Shown piece after piece: positions 13,435 through 50,500 of a stretch of 64,000 bases of DNA. The notes beneath the pieces were generated by a model that was given only the letters and a program-made list of their open reading frames with translations, was not told where the DNA came from and made no database searches. Position 1 is the stretch's first letter; every line of letters starts with the position of its first letter. Source of the DNA: Synchiropus splendidus (lineage: Eukaryota > Chordata > Actinopteri > Syngnathiformes > Callionymidae); NCBI RefSeq assembly GCF_027744825.2, contig NC_071347.1, positions 13,143,501 through 13,207,500 of the forward strand, written 5' to 3'. Both the position numbers and the translations under genes were made by a program.

Positions 13435-16400
13435 CTAGAAAGAAGTGAAAGTACGAGTAAGGTTTCACTTCCATTCAAGCACAAGCAGAAAGCGGCCTTA
13501 CTCTTCCTCCATCTAAATGCTCCTCCTGGTCACACCACTGTGCTGGAGAGAGAGAAGCCCCACCCATCATCATCTCCTTAGGGATCCAGAAGCAGCCCTC
13601 TCTCACTGTTTGCCACCGTCACACACACCTCAGTCACTTAATTACTCCATCACAGCCATATCCCTCTACATTTAAAGAGCCATTTATCCTCAGCAGTTCT
13701 GCTCAGAATATTGTTACATTTGAAACAAAAGTAAACCTCCAACATATCCATTTAAAAAATCAAAAACGTAAGAAGAACTAAAATCAGGTTTTCATTATAT
13801 CTTCTCATTTGCAGATAACATTTTCACTTTATCCAAACAAAGGGTGGCACATTTCCTCATTTCAATTTGAATAATAGGTCACTGACCACACACCCTGCTG
13901 ACATGTGAAATACAAGGAACATGGGGCAAGAGCTGTTATGATGAAATCAACCTCTTGAACAGCGTTCTAGCAATAGGAAACCCTTCTTTTTTTTTACACA
14001 GTTACGATGGACGCAACTAGGAGTCCAAGGACTGAGATGTACTTAACTGCATCCAATCCTAATAGTCTGTATTACAGAGAGATTGTTGTGTAGCAATGGG
14101 CGTTTCACAACTAAATTAACTTTGGTGATTTTTTTCAGAGGGGCTCTGTTTCAGAAGCAGCGTGGGTGTGGCAGAATTTAGCTACTCTTCATCATATAAC
14201 ATATATTAATAAAGGTTACTTCTGTCTTTAGAGAGCATACATAGCTTCCACATAGCTAACAGACTTTTTGAATAACAGCCTTAAAATTATTCAGTGAATG
14301 AATGAAACGAAATGAAGAGGGAAAAACAAGCAAAACAAAGCACAACAAAAAGAGCCAGCTAATGGATGAACACACTGGCACGCCTCTCTTCAAGCATAAG
14401 CAGCATTTTGATCTGATTACAAGGAGCTTGCCAACTTCCCGAGCAGACACTGCCAAGATCAACTCACAGGAAGAGGTGCAGGCCACATTCTGCTTAACCA
14501 TTTAGTGTTGCTGGAGAACAATGCATGGTTCTGAATTGTGTGTGAAAAAGGTGGTTTTAAGACAAAATAGGAAACTGCAGACGCAGAGAATCTCATTGGG
14601 ATACTAGAGAAAAGTGCAAAAGCAAACAATAATGTTGGTGTAAAAAATTTGATATGCAACTAAATTCCGGCCACATTTCCTAGCCAGAGTATCTTATGCC
14701 TTCAAAACCGGAAATGAAACAAACAATTAGTGGGCTTCCTTACAAAACAAATGAATGTGTAAATCACCTTCAGTTTTGCGCAGAGCAGAGTGACTTCTGA
14801 ATGACCATGTGAGAAATATTTACTCATGTTTCTCAGAATCTTTGACTAAAGGGATAATACAGTTAAAAATTAAGAAAAAAAAAATCACTGATGGGTGCAT
14901 TCCCATTTAAATGAAGAATTGACAGGCCATATCTCCACCACTAAACAAGATGCAAATTTGATCATCGAAAGCTTAATTTAAGTGAAGTCAACAATATTTA
15001 TGAATCTTTGGAGAAGGGGCGAAAGAATCCATAACACCAGCACCCCACTCAAGTCAAAAGCTTGCAACACACCAATGTAGCCATGCAGCTAATGGCTACA
15101 ACAGCGGAACAAGTGCATGCAGTTACATCCCACCTTCACCTGATCAAAGTAACAGTAGAAGACTTTTACGGTGCAAGACTATTAATGCAATTTATTAATT
15201 TTCCTTCATCATATGAGTCTTAAAGATCTGTTGTTTGACATCGCGAAAAGAAAATACATTTTGACGCAGGGATGTCACTGTTATCTGAAAAGGGTAACTA
15301 TAGGTAAAGTTTTGTTAACTGAAGACCGTAACAATGCACATGCAAAATTGTCATTTTGGGGGGTTTAGTGTTCCTCTACTTAACTGCATGTCTAAAACAA
15401 ATGCATATAAATTTACCAAAGACATTATCCAGCAAAAAAAAACCTTAATATTGTTTTTAACACACTAAATGGAAAACAAAAAATAGCAATAAGTGGAAAA
15501 TGTTTTCCTGGTTGTATGTAAATTTATTACATTTGGCATAGTGCTACGAAATAGCAAGACAAGCTGACAAAATACTAGCTTAAATAAATACTAAGGTTGA
15601 TGTTAAAGTCACAAAAAAAAAAAAGAAAACGAAAGAACAGCTTGGTAGACGAATCCCTTATTAAATTATAACAACCTCACACATTAAATACTGCTTATTT
15701 TGTCACTGGCTTTTGTTTGATTTTGAGCCCATTATTTGGTATAAGCGTTCAACATTTCAAGGAACAGTAAACATCACATGTGCTTTCAAATAAACAGACG
15801 CATTAACATAGAGTACACTGTGAAATTGTACATTTAGTCAATGTTTGTAAAAGTACGTATGTTAGAATGCAAATAGACATTTTCTAATGTAATCTAAACA
15901 GATTATTTAAACAACACATTGTGCACATTAAATTATTATACATAATAAAGGCTTTCTGATCTAATATATTCCCATTTACTCATAAACTTCACATTCACCA
16001 ACTAAATTAATCAAAAGTATATCACTGCAAGACGCATGACAGACCATCCAAATAATGTTTCATTTTACCTTGGACAGGATTGACCAATGATCGAGCTACG
16101 TCACTGTAACGGCAAAGATGTCCCCAAAATCAATGTTGACACATTGACACAGGACGTTTCACGGCCTACATTTTTCAATGCATTGGGATGAAAGACTTCA
16201 AAGAAAATGAAATAAAAGTCAAAATGTTTGAAGTATCAAAAGTACAAATGTAAAAAAGTAAAACCTATCAAAGAAAATAAGCATCATGAGGCTTGAGTCC
16301 TGGTAAAGAAAAAAATCTAAGACCATTCCAGCTTTTAGTTTTCTTGTGTAGTTACTTCAATCATCCCCTTGTCCATCCAAAAAAACGCTATAAAAAATGG

Positions 16401-19400
16401 TCATTGAAATTAGAAATTACTATCATAATCAGTTCCTTGCGAAGAGCCAATCAGGTTAAGAACACTTGAACACTAGTACGTGATCCAACGGCACAAAATG
16501 GAATCTCATTTTAACATAGTCCTGGAACGGAAATAAACTATAAAGTGAGCCCAATAACCGGCCCACTAAGCAACAACCTAAACATGAGCAGTTTCAGATT
16601 GACGTCAGCAAAGGTTCTTCAAAGGACAAGACAAATCATACTGGAGTGCAGCAATGATCATTATCTGGTTATTCTCATTATAGTTTCTTTCCAGAAAACC
16701 CAACATTAGGATATCCATTATTTTGTAAATCATCAGAAAAGTAACGCAGCCATGTGGAGTTTATTGTGACCATCCAAAAGATGGTGAATTTAGAGGCATT
16801 TTCATGCCACTGTGAAAAGCTTCAGACCCAGGCCACATAGCAACAGCTGGCTTCTGACAAAACAATCCTTAAAAAGTAAGTCAAAATCCATAACAACCAA
16901 TAAACAGAGTCCAAACAGACACTAAAGGGATAAACCCTTGCAACTGTAGTTGATCCACAAATGACATGGAGAGAGCACAATGCCAATCATTTTCAGAGTC
17001 CGGCCTTAATCTGACACACTTGTGGCGCTGAGCCTTTTCGCCTTCAGCTGGAAAGACGTCACTTTAACGGGCCCTGACAAAGAAAGGTATAAATCAACTT
17101 ATCAGATAACAAAGTTTTTCTTTGTTACAAAGTCTTCTTGAACCTATATATTTTATTGCATTAATCATTTATGAGACAACGGTACAGACAGAAAGCTACT
17201 ATAGGTTGCCTTTTTGCTTCCCACAATGGGGAAAGTTTGCAAAGCAAGTGCATTATGCAGAGAAGAAATAACAGGAACTAAAGGGGAAAACTTAATTTAA
17301 ATGCTTTCATCCATTGTAGATCATGGCTATGCAAGACAGTGAGAAATAATAGTTTTCTAGTAAAGGATGAAGTTTCTAATCCAGAAAATCTCCAACTGTA
17401 AAGTTGTAGCTAATATTGTAGAGCTAGAAACATGTCCTGAAACGAAAAGGCTGATATGACCTTGTGCCAGTCGACAAACCCACGAAAATGTTCTGTGAAC
17501 ATTCCTATTTGAAGGAAATTGGAACAGCTCATCTAAACATAAAACAGCACAGTGTGGGCCTCACTCAGTGGCATGAGTGCCACACTTCGCTGTCAGTCAA
17601 GGATATTCTTTGATTTGCTTCGCTGCGAGGAAACAACAATGCTAATCCGCTTTTCTCAATTTGTCCAAACCATTCTGTATTCCTAAGTCAACACTCCACC
17701 CAGATGACTCTCCTTTACAAATAAGAGAGTCCGTCAAGCACATACAATAAGTAAATAACAAGAGCTTACTTTGTTATTTACTTACAAAGCTTAGTTTGTT
17801 GTTTACAGCAATAAAGGTTCCATTAAAAGCTCAATCTTTTTTTTTTTTATTACAAATTGACTGATACTTTTTTTAGACGTGTACGGAATGCCAACTGACT
17901 CTGCGGATCACTATAAAAAAAAAAAAAAGAAAAAAACTTTTTACAGCTGGACATCAGTCATATGATCCCCCTCCGCTCTTTATCAACATAGTCTCTTGTT
18001 TGCTATTCCTTCCTAATTCTGATAGCACAGCATGTGAGTTAGGACATCTGTTGTTGTGTCAATTTGCTTGGGAAAAAAAAAAACAGTTGAAAAAACAGAA
18101 AGCACCACCCACCCACAGTCCACTCATACGACACTTAAAACTTCTCGCCCTCAATTCACTATCACGCGTGTGTGTCATCCAGTGCAGAGCAAATCCTGAG
18201 TTCTAGTTGACAGGCTTAAGGGCCAACACCATTAAATATCCCTACCGGCTTAGTTCAAGGTAGACTGTCACGTGAAAAAAACATCCACTGCTACTACAAA
18301 TCAATGCCAGAATGGTCCCTGTAAAAGCTGAAGGAATAGTCTATTTAGAGGAGCAAATGAAAATTATACAGTAGCTAACGCATCACACACAGAAAAATCA
18401 ATGATCTATTGTGACTCATCTATGGACCTGGTTTGATTCTGGTGTTCTCAACCCCATGGCACATGGCAAACTTAACTACATTGATGATAGTCTGCAAACA
18501 CAGTGTAGTATTTGTTTCATTTGTTTTTCAATATTAAATGTAAGCATTAAGGATGCTCTGAAATAAGGCTCATAAATATACTATACACATATATATATAT
18601 TGACAATAGCCTTGTCTCCAATCTGACATTTGATCCTGTAACAACTAAACAATGTTGAATTACCAGCATAAGAGCATGGAAGTCAAGGCAGTTTCACTAA
18701 TTACTTAAAGACCTTTTTTTTTTTTTTTAATTCTCGCCCCCAGAAAACCTAGTACTTACCACATGACTTAAAAAAAGGATTACGTCTTGTACCCTTGTAT
18801 ACGTTCAGCAAAGATTGTCAAATGGCTCAGTGTAAGAGGTTGCAAGGGAATAGCCGTTCACTGTGGCAGGTTTTTCCTTATTTCGAGTATCTTGTGTTCC
18901 AATTACCGGAACACGTCCATTAGAAAGATGTACATGATGTAAACTATGCAGCAGCCCACACCGCCAGTTTATGAACATGCAAAGAGTAAAATTAAGTTAG
19001 ACAAGAGATAAAAGAAAATGCATCCAAGAAAATCAAAAGTGCACCGTGAAATTAGTCAACGCAACTATCAATATAAACTTTTATGAATCACCAGCAATGC
19101 AGAAAAACAGACAAATCGTTGTTGTGCACCATTTTAGGGCATTCAGCAAGCCAGTGATAAGATGCAGCATCCTCTGACATTTATTTGTGATTCAGGAATG
19201 ACTGTGCAGACTGGAGAGTAAGTGGTCAGAAATATATTTATATACTTTTCATGATTAAAAGCTAGTTGTGATCAGATTTTTAAAAACTTAAAGGAGTAAA
19301 TAAAACTTCAAATGGCACTTATTACCAACCAAGAAACAGTTATTTGAGCAAAAGATGGTATTTGTCAAGCGGTTTGTCTTGCATGTCAGTTCTACTTTTT

Positions 19401-20492
19401 GGTCTGATGATTGAACGCATCGTGATTGGAAGACGTAAGTAAGGCTTTATTACAAGCTTTTATTTGCCACTGTACAAAAATCTGAATGGTGCTATGAGTA
19501 GACAATGAAGGCCCAAAAAATGAACCCACTTAAAGCAAAAAAATCTGCATCAATGAATAAGCTTTTCAGCTATTTAACTAGGTTGACCTATCAAAGCAAT
19601 GAGACTGAGGTCCCATTGGACCTAGTGAATATAGGCCTTTACGCCCAAGGTCCAAGTGCGTATTTATTTTTGTAATTACAGTCTTTTTATCTATCTATGT
19701 ATCTAACTATCTATTTATTGCTTTGCATGGCAATATGTAATAATTGTGGTGATGAATTGTGATGAATGAAGAACAGTATGTTTTAATAAAATTCCATAAT
19801 TTCCCCCTCAAATAAATGTTCAAGAATTACTTAGTGACGATGAAATAAATAAAAGGAGAAACTACAGAAATATTGACAATGAATCACTGGCATCATGAGG
19901 CGTCATTAGCCGCCTGAATGACATGACAATGACAGTTATATCCCCACCTCTATGTACAGAGTGAAGACGCTGCGTACGAAATCTTGAATGGAACATCAAC
20001 CGTCACAACAAAACAAGAACATAATGACCTACTTGATTAATAGAGGTTAAAGTGGCGCTTCCTCTAAATGTTCGGGATTACACTGATGGCGGCGATCCAC
20101 CAGGAAGGTGGAGAGAAATAGAAAAATATACGATCAGCACCAAATACAGCAACGTTCTTGCTGATTTTGGGTCATAGCCGTTAACAACAAGTGACATCCG
20201 CATGGAGCATCGCGAGCTCGCTAGCATCGGTTTACTAGATGTGGCTAACGCTAGCGAGACACGTAGCCACTGCCCAGTCACAGCAAGTCAAAGACTTCCA
20301 GAGTATAGGCCCGTAAAATAGGATAAAAAACCAAGCATTAAAACTATACTTCCCATCATTCGCAGAAGGTATGCCATACTTGGCAAGTATCGTACACAAA
20401 CCCACGTTAGTTTCAAAGCCAGGCAGCTAAAAATAGCCAGTTATCTTATAGGCGTGTTTGAGACCCAAAAGAGCAGCCAGATGTAAACTTAC
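13435..20492 (-). other. first (5'UTR) intron of osbpl5, about 7 kb
   Basis: AT-rich DNA with few open frames, several poly-A/poly-T runs (for example 15616-15624, 17838-17848, 17913-17926, 18715-18728) and a degenerate TCTA tract near 19690-19713. One thing stands out: two phase-compatible exon-like segments at 20227-20101 and 17073-17006, listed separately. No other gene is apparent. Confidence 0.6.
17006..20227 (-). CDS. hypothetical two-exon small membrane protein nested in the osbpl5 5' intron
   Basis: Not recognised. Exon 1 (20227-20101) reads MLASSRCSMRMSLVVNGYDP, continues through a hydrophobic stretch (LLYLVLIVYFSISL) and ends one base into a codon at a weak donor, CCTG|GTGGAT. Exon 2 (17073-17006) has a strong acceptor, CTTTCTTTGTCAG, begins two bases into a codon and ends VKVTSFQLKAKRLSATSVSD plus stop. 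Joined, they give 64 residues with one predicted transmembrane helix and a basic C-terminal tail. The region around exon 1 is GC-richer than its surroundings, with several CpG. Phase agreement alone has about a one in three chance of being accidental and the donor is poor, so this is a candidate only. Exon 2 could equally end an unrelated transcript. Confidence 0.2.
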
Positions 20493-20730
20493 ACTTTGCC
20501 GAGCAGGAACGCGTCTTTCCGGGTTCAGTTCCAGGCTAGCGAGACAGAAGGAGCGACAAGGCTTCAGTAGGCGATGGTCGGACCGCTGTAGGAGAAGTTA
20601 TTGGTCTCAACATGGAGAGAGTGAAGCAGAGTGTTCCCTGCTGCTCCTCTGCTGCTGCTGCTGCTGCACTGGAACTCTGGCGACACTGCAGGCGTAACCG
20701 TGTACTGCACCAGCTGCAGGACAAACTGCT
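20493..20730 (-). promoter_or_regulatory. osbpl5: putative osbpl5 promoter and first non-coding exon
   Basis: A GC-richer patch in AT-rich surroundings ends, on the minus strand, in a perfect U1-type donor (CGGCAAAGT|GTAAGT, junction at 20493). No frame passes through to the donor and no ATG lies in the last 50 bases, so the exon is probably 5'UTR. A short CTG/CAG run (20640-20667) lies inside it. Just upstream, at about 20834-20855, are ACGTGACC and TCATGTGA motifs of the E-box/USF or nuclear-receptor kind. The transcription start is not defined; the upper boundary given is a guess. Confidence 0.5.
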
Positions 20731-20739
20731 GCCTTCCTT

Positions 20740-23289
20740 CATGAAAGTTCAGGCTTCTGCCGATATTTGTCAAACCAATAACAATGAGTTGAGTTGACCT
20801 GAATTCATTGTTAGTGTGTAGAGGGTTTTATTACGTGACCGGGAATCATGTGATGCAACTGGGGCCCGCCCTAGATGCCTGGGGGCACCAAGTGAGATAA
20901 AAAAAAAAAGGCCAATAGACGCTAAACATGTGTCAGGAGGAAATCTGTGTTGAACAGACACCAGTTTTGTATGTTCTATATTGAACTGGTGACGAGTTTG
21001 TGTGTCTTACTTTTATACAGCACAAATGTAGCAATACCTGTGAGCACCAATTCTGGGGGGAAAAACACCTCCTTATGCCAAAGTTAAGACCCTTACAAGG
21101 TTAAGCCTAAATTTGACACAAACCCAATAACTATGTCGTTATTATTGGGTTAAAGTTTGGTTAAGAGTCCTGGGTAAGTTTCACCATTTGTTTCGGGTGG
21201 CTGGGTTTACGGTGAGAGACTGGCAAAGGATTATACACACACAGAGAACTCAACTACGTTAAGCAATAAAAATAACAACAGTATATAATACATAAAGCTG
21301 TTACAAAGCATTACTAAAAATGCAATAATATATTACTTTAAAACTTTAAAAGTATAATCATATATCATCAGCTTCCATTTTCTGGATTAAACATAGCCTT
21401 GTTGTGAAGTGACAAATTTGCTTGACCACTGTCCTTTTCATTTGAATCACAGGATAGCTACTAAACTAGAAATATGTCTCAAAATGCCAAATCTATTTCT
21501 GGATCTAACTTGTGTGACCAGAACATGAAGACGGGATGAATGAGGAAAGAGAAGCGTAGATAACAAGAGAAGTATTACAGTATTAAATTCAAATGACCTT
21601 CACATGTCATTAGACTATCACGAAAAACTGAAATGAAGGGTGGAGGTTTCCTGTAATGTTCTGTTTTTATTGTCCAGCAAAAGCTTACTTTCAATATTAA
21701 AAAAAAGAAGAAAGAAACAACCATTTATAATTTAAACTTGAAGGGTAAACTTAGCCATCTCAATAATGCAGTATCCACCTCCGCACAGCAGGCAGTTCGT
21801 CTCTTGCTTTTGAGTAAAGCAAAGAAATTCCAGACATACATTTCTTTCAGTGTTTGGAAGTCGTGGGTTCAATTCCCAGTGAGATAAGCAGTGGTAAGGT
21901 CCATAGCAACACATGCCAACCCAAAGGAAGTCGCCTCGCGTCAGCTAAATGACATGTAATTATACACCATAGTAAACATGCTTGTATGAAACAACTTTAT
22001 TCTGCATCCCATTATTTACATCCTTACGCATTTTTTTTAACTTTGCATTGTACCAGCAAGCATTTGGAAGTTGTAATATATATTAACACATATATAGACA
22101 CGTGAATATTTACCTCAATACGAACATTGCACATGCGAGCTAAATTGGGATTCACTATAATCGCTTTGGTTAAAAAATAAATAAAAGCGCTTCTTATGAA
22201 TATAAGGCAACAACAACTGGTCGTACCACAACATTATGACCAGCTACTTTCTGGGATGCATGAGCAACAGTCTTGCGGTCGGCTTCAGTCTGCATCAGTA
22301 AAGGAAGAAAACAAGTCAGGGGATCCGGCAGGTTCTTGGACAGCCTGAGGTGGATCACTCACTGTCACACAAGTCATTTGGCCCAATCTAACCTCTTTAC
22401 ACCAACACAAAACTGAAGAGAGTGATGTAAAAGATCAGCCCATGCCACAGTTGATTTGTCCCTTTAGATCTAGTCTGCAAACAAAGGTAGCACTTCACAC
22501 TGTGAGAGGTAGATGGACATAATGTTGTGGAAGAAGGCTTAAAGAGTAAAAAATGCACAGAAGAAAAAATAAAATAAAAATAATAAACAATCATTATGCT
22601 CTGGTGGTGTTTCACACGCTGCAGGAAATAAAGAAGCGTGTAACATAAAATACTTTTTTTTTTTAAATCTGCACCTTGAAATTCCAACAAAAAAAAATCA
22701 ATATGTTGACCGACGAAGGAGTTTATAATAAAAATAGACACACGAATGCATCCAGCGCATCATACACAACCAACTGTACATTTGTGAAACAAGTGCACTT
22801 TTCAAACAAAACAAGAGGTGCAAGTAGATAAAAACACAATAAATACGCACAATTATTTGGTCTCGTTCATAAACATATTGAACTTACAGTATTGGAAACA
22901 GCTTGGAATCCCTGGTTGTCTTTTTCTGTTTGGCTTAGTATAATTAAACGAACAGCGCCATCTTCTGGCAAGATAGAAAATAGCAGGTTTACAGTGTTCA
23001 TATACCTGAGAAGACACGCAGTAGTATTGAAGCACAACGTAACAGGCACAACAGATATTTACGTGAATATATTAGCTTTTGAGAAACTCTCATCACTATC
23101 CATGACACATTGCTTTTATACTAAAAAAAGAAGTATATTTTCAGACAGCCATAAAGATACAGTATATTGTGTTACATTGCCTTGATTTGCAGTGGCAAAA
23201 GTGAAAGACCAAAGTACTTAAGTGCACCTGATTAGAAAAACACAAAAAGTATTGCATGAATTATTTTCCTTATAAAACCGAGCCTACAA
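20740..23289. other. spacer between osbpl5 promoter and ptprj stop, including ptprj 3'UTR
   Basis: About 2.5 kb. The part next to 23290 should be ptprj 3'UTR on the minus strand. Minus-strand AATAAA hexamers occur at 21996-22001 and near 21666-21671 and are candidate polyadenylation signals. A tRNA-derived SINE fragment lies at about 21845-21962. No convincing coding sequence was found. Confidence 0.6.
21845..21962 (+). mobile_element. tRNA-derived SINE fragment
   Basis: The plus strand contains a pol III B-box-like GGTTCAATTCC (about 21866-21876) followed by a unique body and the tail CAGCTAAATGACATGTAAT, a combination typical of teleost tRNA-derived SINEs. The A-box end is degraded or missing. 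Naming the family would need a repeat library. Confidence 0.55.
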
Positions 23290-46484
<23,195 letters not shown>

Positions 46485-46860
46485 GGTGACCTTCAGAGAA
46501 CTTTTACACTCTCATGCTCCAGTTCCGTCTGATCCTCTCCGTCAAGTGTTCGACGTGCTGCCGTCCACTCGTGAAAAACAGTTGCGTGTTCGACGGCTAG
46601 AAGTTGACTGTGGGAGGAGCGTCACTGTGGGGAAGTTTGGGGAAGAAGCTGTCACTCTTCTCGTCATCATCATCATCAGCATCTCTATCTTCACAAACGC
46701 TTTCTCGACTGAACAGTCAGGCAGTTTTCTCACTACCTTTTCACGTTACGTTTCAGTTTCACGAAGACCCAGATGCAGTTTCCGCTGGTCTCAGATCAGC
46801 TGCGGGAGTTCAACGACTTCAACTATACTTCAGCCGCCATTGAAAACTTCAAAAGTAAAT
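46485..46860. promoter_or_regulatory. ptprj: GC-richer ptprj 5'UTR/promoter region, possibly bidirectional
   Basis: The sequence directly upstream of the ptprj start codon is richer in G+C and CpG than its neighbourhood and carries open frames on both strands, as promoter-proximal first exons often do. A possible divergent small transcript starts here on the plus strand (46773). No TATA box or transcription start could be fixed. Confidence 0.4.
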
Positions 46861-47581
46861 ATTTAAGGGAATGAAACGAGTGAAAACACAATTGTTGATT
46901 CAATTAATCCAACAAAAGACTTGACAAAACACCAAGTCACACATTAATTAACCTTTCAGCTACATAAAAGAGTAATTAATAATTTCGACAAAGGCAGTTT
47001 TTTAACAAACATTGCTTACTTGCTAATTTGTTAGCGCTAGCAACTGCGTTCACTCAAAATTCGCATTTACTCTGTCATTTACAACCATGTGAGGTGTATG
47101 TAAAACACACACTGTCGTAGCTTAGAGAAACATTCAATATTGAGGTATTGAGAATCAATGTAACCAACAAGCTGAAATATTCACCAAAACAGCTGTAAAA
47201 TACAAATGTAGTTACATCTTCTCCTGCTTAATATGTATGTGTTGTATTCAGTTCCATGTTAAACCAGTTGCAATGTTGAGAAATCCACACTTTTGTGAGG
47301 AATTAATGAGTAACTTTTCTCTGACTCAGAAAATAATCTACCCGTGAAGGAAGACTAAACTAGACAGTGACCAGTACGACGAGGCTGGACAGAACACTTG
47401 GTTTGGTTCCAAACTTCAAGGAAAGGTACGTTTTAGTTTCTTCATTTTGTCCATTTTAAAGGTTTTTAAACAGGGTTCTAATTTGGGTTTCGACTGAAAC
47501 GTTTGAGACCTGACTCTGCAGACATGCCTCCTGAGTTGTACACCTGGTGCAGTAAAACCAAAGAAGCGGAAACATGGTTGA
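46773..47581 (+). CDS. hypothetical three-exon small protein, divergent from ptprj
   Basis: Not recognised. Exon A (46773-46854) begins MQFPLVSDQLREFNDFNYTS and ends in phase 1 at donor AAAA|GTAAAT. Exon B (47364-47425), after a pyrimidine-poor AAACTAG acceptor, reads SDQYDEAGQNTWFGSKLQGK and ends in phase 0 at GAAAG|GTACGT. Exon C (47522-47581), after GACTCTGCAG, reads TCLLSCTPGAVKPKKRKHG and stops. The joined frame is 67 residues, hydrophilic, with a basic nuclear-signal-like tail (KPKKRK). It lies head-to-head with ptprj, 289 bases between start codons. Splice sites are mediocre and the ATG context is weak, so it may be chance. A more usual acceptor at 47330 would place a TGA in frame. Confidence 0.22.
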
Positions 47582-50500
47582 TTCTACACTCATTTTGTCT
47601 TGTAATTAGATTCATATCAAATTTGTCAAGGCAGCATTCAAGACATGGATTTATGTTCTTGAAACATCAACAACCACACATTAAAAACAAAAGTACAAAC
47701 GCCAGATTGACTCTTACCAGTTTGTCTTGTCACACTGAATGCAACTGTATTGAAGGAGCCTGGAGGTAATGGGTTAATAAACCAGGGTGTTTGGTACTAA
47801 AACGCGTCACCAGCAGTAAGAAATATACAAGGTGATTTTTCACAATAGCACACCATCTCTCATGTCTTTCAAATATTCAAAATATCATGTGCTTTACACT
47901 GGTTGTTTTCCCAAAACAGAAGTTCTGAAACACATATTTAAAAAAATGTCCATGAAAAAAAGGTGAACAGGATATTTAACATATGTTGATGCGTCCACGT
48001 TTTCAGGAACAATAAAGATATGTTTCAGTCGGTGTTAAGGAGTACAATTTAGGTATTACAGAATCAAACAGAGATAAGTGCACAATTTAGACTCCAAGAT
48101 AGACAACTGTTGATCAAGAAGATACTGTTTGCAGCAACTGGAGGACATTGGAGAATGAATGAGGTGAAGTAGAATGAAGGTGTATTTCCGTTTATTATAC
48201 ATGCTTGTGCCGAATTACTTATTTTATATTTGCTGGTGAGCTAGAGCCCCTAATCTTGGGTAAATAAAAAAAAAATATTAAAGCATTATTATTTTTTGCA
48301 TTATTCAGTTGCTGTTTCTTAGGGTCTGGATACTAGGGTCTTCCTAGTCCATTCCATTCATTGGGTGAGAAGAGGACACCCTGGAAAGGTCAACCGAAGC
48401 ATCAAAATGTTATAAACAGGAAACAAAGAAAGAATTTCATCTTCCTGTTCAAATGAAAAAGACAATAGATTAGAAACTGAAAGTTTTGGCTCTCAGCCCA
48501 AACTGGACATGTCAAAGAGGCAGACGAGATGAAGAAGTCAAAACTCACGGTACTTCAAACAGTGTTGGTACATATGTAGATGTATAGAGGAAGCAGCAAT
48601 GTGGAAGTGGGAGGCTCCTTTTTTCCACTCGTTCACTAAAATGAATTAACAGCTTCTGTGTTTGAAGAATCGCACGATAGGTCAAATTGAATCCACAATA
48701 AAGTGTTTGCTGTGGATCAGACACTTAGCATCACTGTGAAAGTCTTTGTGATATAAGCAAAATAACATCTAGATGAGAAAGGAAATATTATTGAACACTA
48801 TTGGAACATTGACCTGTCGGTTTTATTTTGTCATTTGAGTGCATCAGTCTGGTGCTGCAGTATCATAACGTGGACAATGAGGTTTTGGGCAGAAGGCAGA
48901 GACAACCAGTGAGAGGAGGGAATGAAAACAGCTCAGACCAGGGCAGGACTGCAAACATGCAGCCCACGTAAGGTCAATGTGAAATCTTAATAAAAACTGA
49001 AGAGGCACAGACATACCATGATACCTAGGACAGGGGAAAATATATCAAGAGCAGGAGACATATTTGACTCGAAGAGATGTTTCAGTGACACTCTGTGTGG
49101 TATAGATGAAAACAATATTTTGTTACAAACTACTGACTTTTAAGTTTTTATGTGTTTTCTGAAAGCTGGATTACATATACACTAGTTGTAAAGCCGACAA
49201 CATACAAATATTTTTGAGTGCTTGTTTTTTCTCTGTTTTTCTGTTATCATGTTTAATGTGTGGTAAATGAATTTCAAATTTAAACTTAACTTAAGTGATC
49301 ATATTTGCCATCCAAACTAACTACAAAATAACAATGAATTGATTAAAAATTGAAAAAATAATTATGAACATTGAGGAGGATAAACAGAATGTATAATGCC
49401 GGAGAATTTGCAGTTGTCTCTGATCACAAGTTTACATTTAAATAATCGTTGCTATTAGACATCAGTCACTTTTGACTGAGACTATAATTGGTTTTAGACA
49501 AATACTTTCGCCTTCAGTTCCAGTGTCTGACATGGTGGAAAAATGAATCGCCTGCCTCCAACCACTGAACCACAAGAAGAGGAAGAGGCCTCTGTTCCAA
49601 ACACATCAATAAACAGCTGGTACTCTCTGGTTGGCGGTTTGTTGGAGAGTAGTTCAGGGTCAGCCTGAGAAGACTATCTTCCCAACAGCAGTTCACACAT
49701 TGACTGTACTTCCCTGACCCAGAGTCTCTTCCTCAATTGTGAAATACTTCCTCTCACTATTAAATCATGCAGAGCAGCAATGAGACTGGACAAGCCATCT
49801 ATCAGAACAGCAGTTCGCTACAGCGTAAAGGAGACGGGTTCTGCCTGAATTCTAGGACAGCGGCTTCTAATTATCAAAGATGTCAAAGCAGAGGACAACG
49901 TTTCTTTGCTTCCTATCTCTCTTTCAACATGACTCACTTGTTTGTTTATGTTGAGGAAATGGTCATAATTGCCGTCATGACTTCCAGGCTTGAAATGAAA
50001 GTAAACAAGTCTGGACTGGCACATAAAACGATATTGATGTTGCAGTCGTGTGTTTGGGCGTAATGATCTTTGTGAATACATGATAAGCTGAAAGAAGGAA
50101 GGGTGCGGGCGGCGCAGCCTTACCAGGTCAGTGGGGGCACACATGAAAGAGTTTCTTCTCATGCGTCTCTGGCATTAAATGTGGAAGTATTGCCTTGCTG
50201 GCACTTGAAATACGTTGTCATAGTATTGACTTGAAAGGTGTGGACTCCTGTGTAACAAAAATCTACTTTTAAGGACTCTGTGACATTTGTTAAAGTCAAG
50301 GCCTGAGGGCCAAATCTGGCCCGCCAGGAACTTTTATGTGACCCAAATGCTAAAAATGATTAAATTAGCCTCTGGAATTTTTGGTTGACTGTTCAATACC
50401 TAAAACCTATGTATTTTACCACCCATGAGTTGGACTGGGTTTAAAAGGACACCCTTTTTCGTGAGTCTGACAACCCTGCATTATCTCTACTTTGACAATC

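Noticed and set aside
21845..21962. Possible functional tRNA gene at the B-box-like sequence
   Set aside because: There is no matching A-box or cloverleaf, and the downstream tail marks a SINE.
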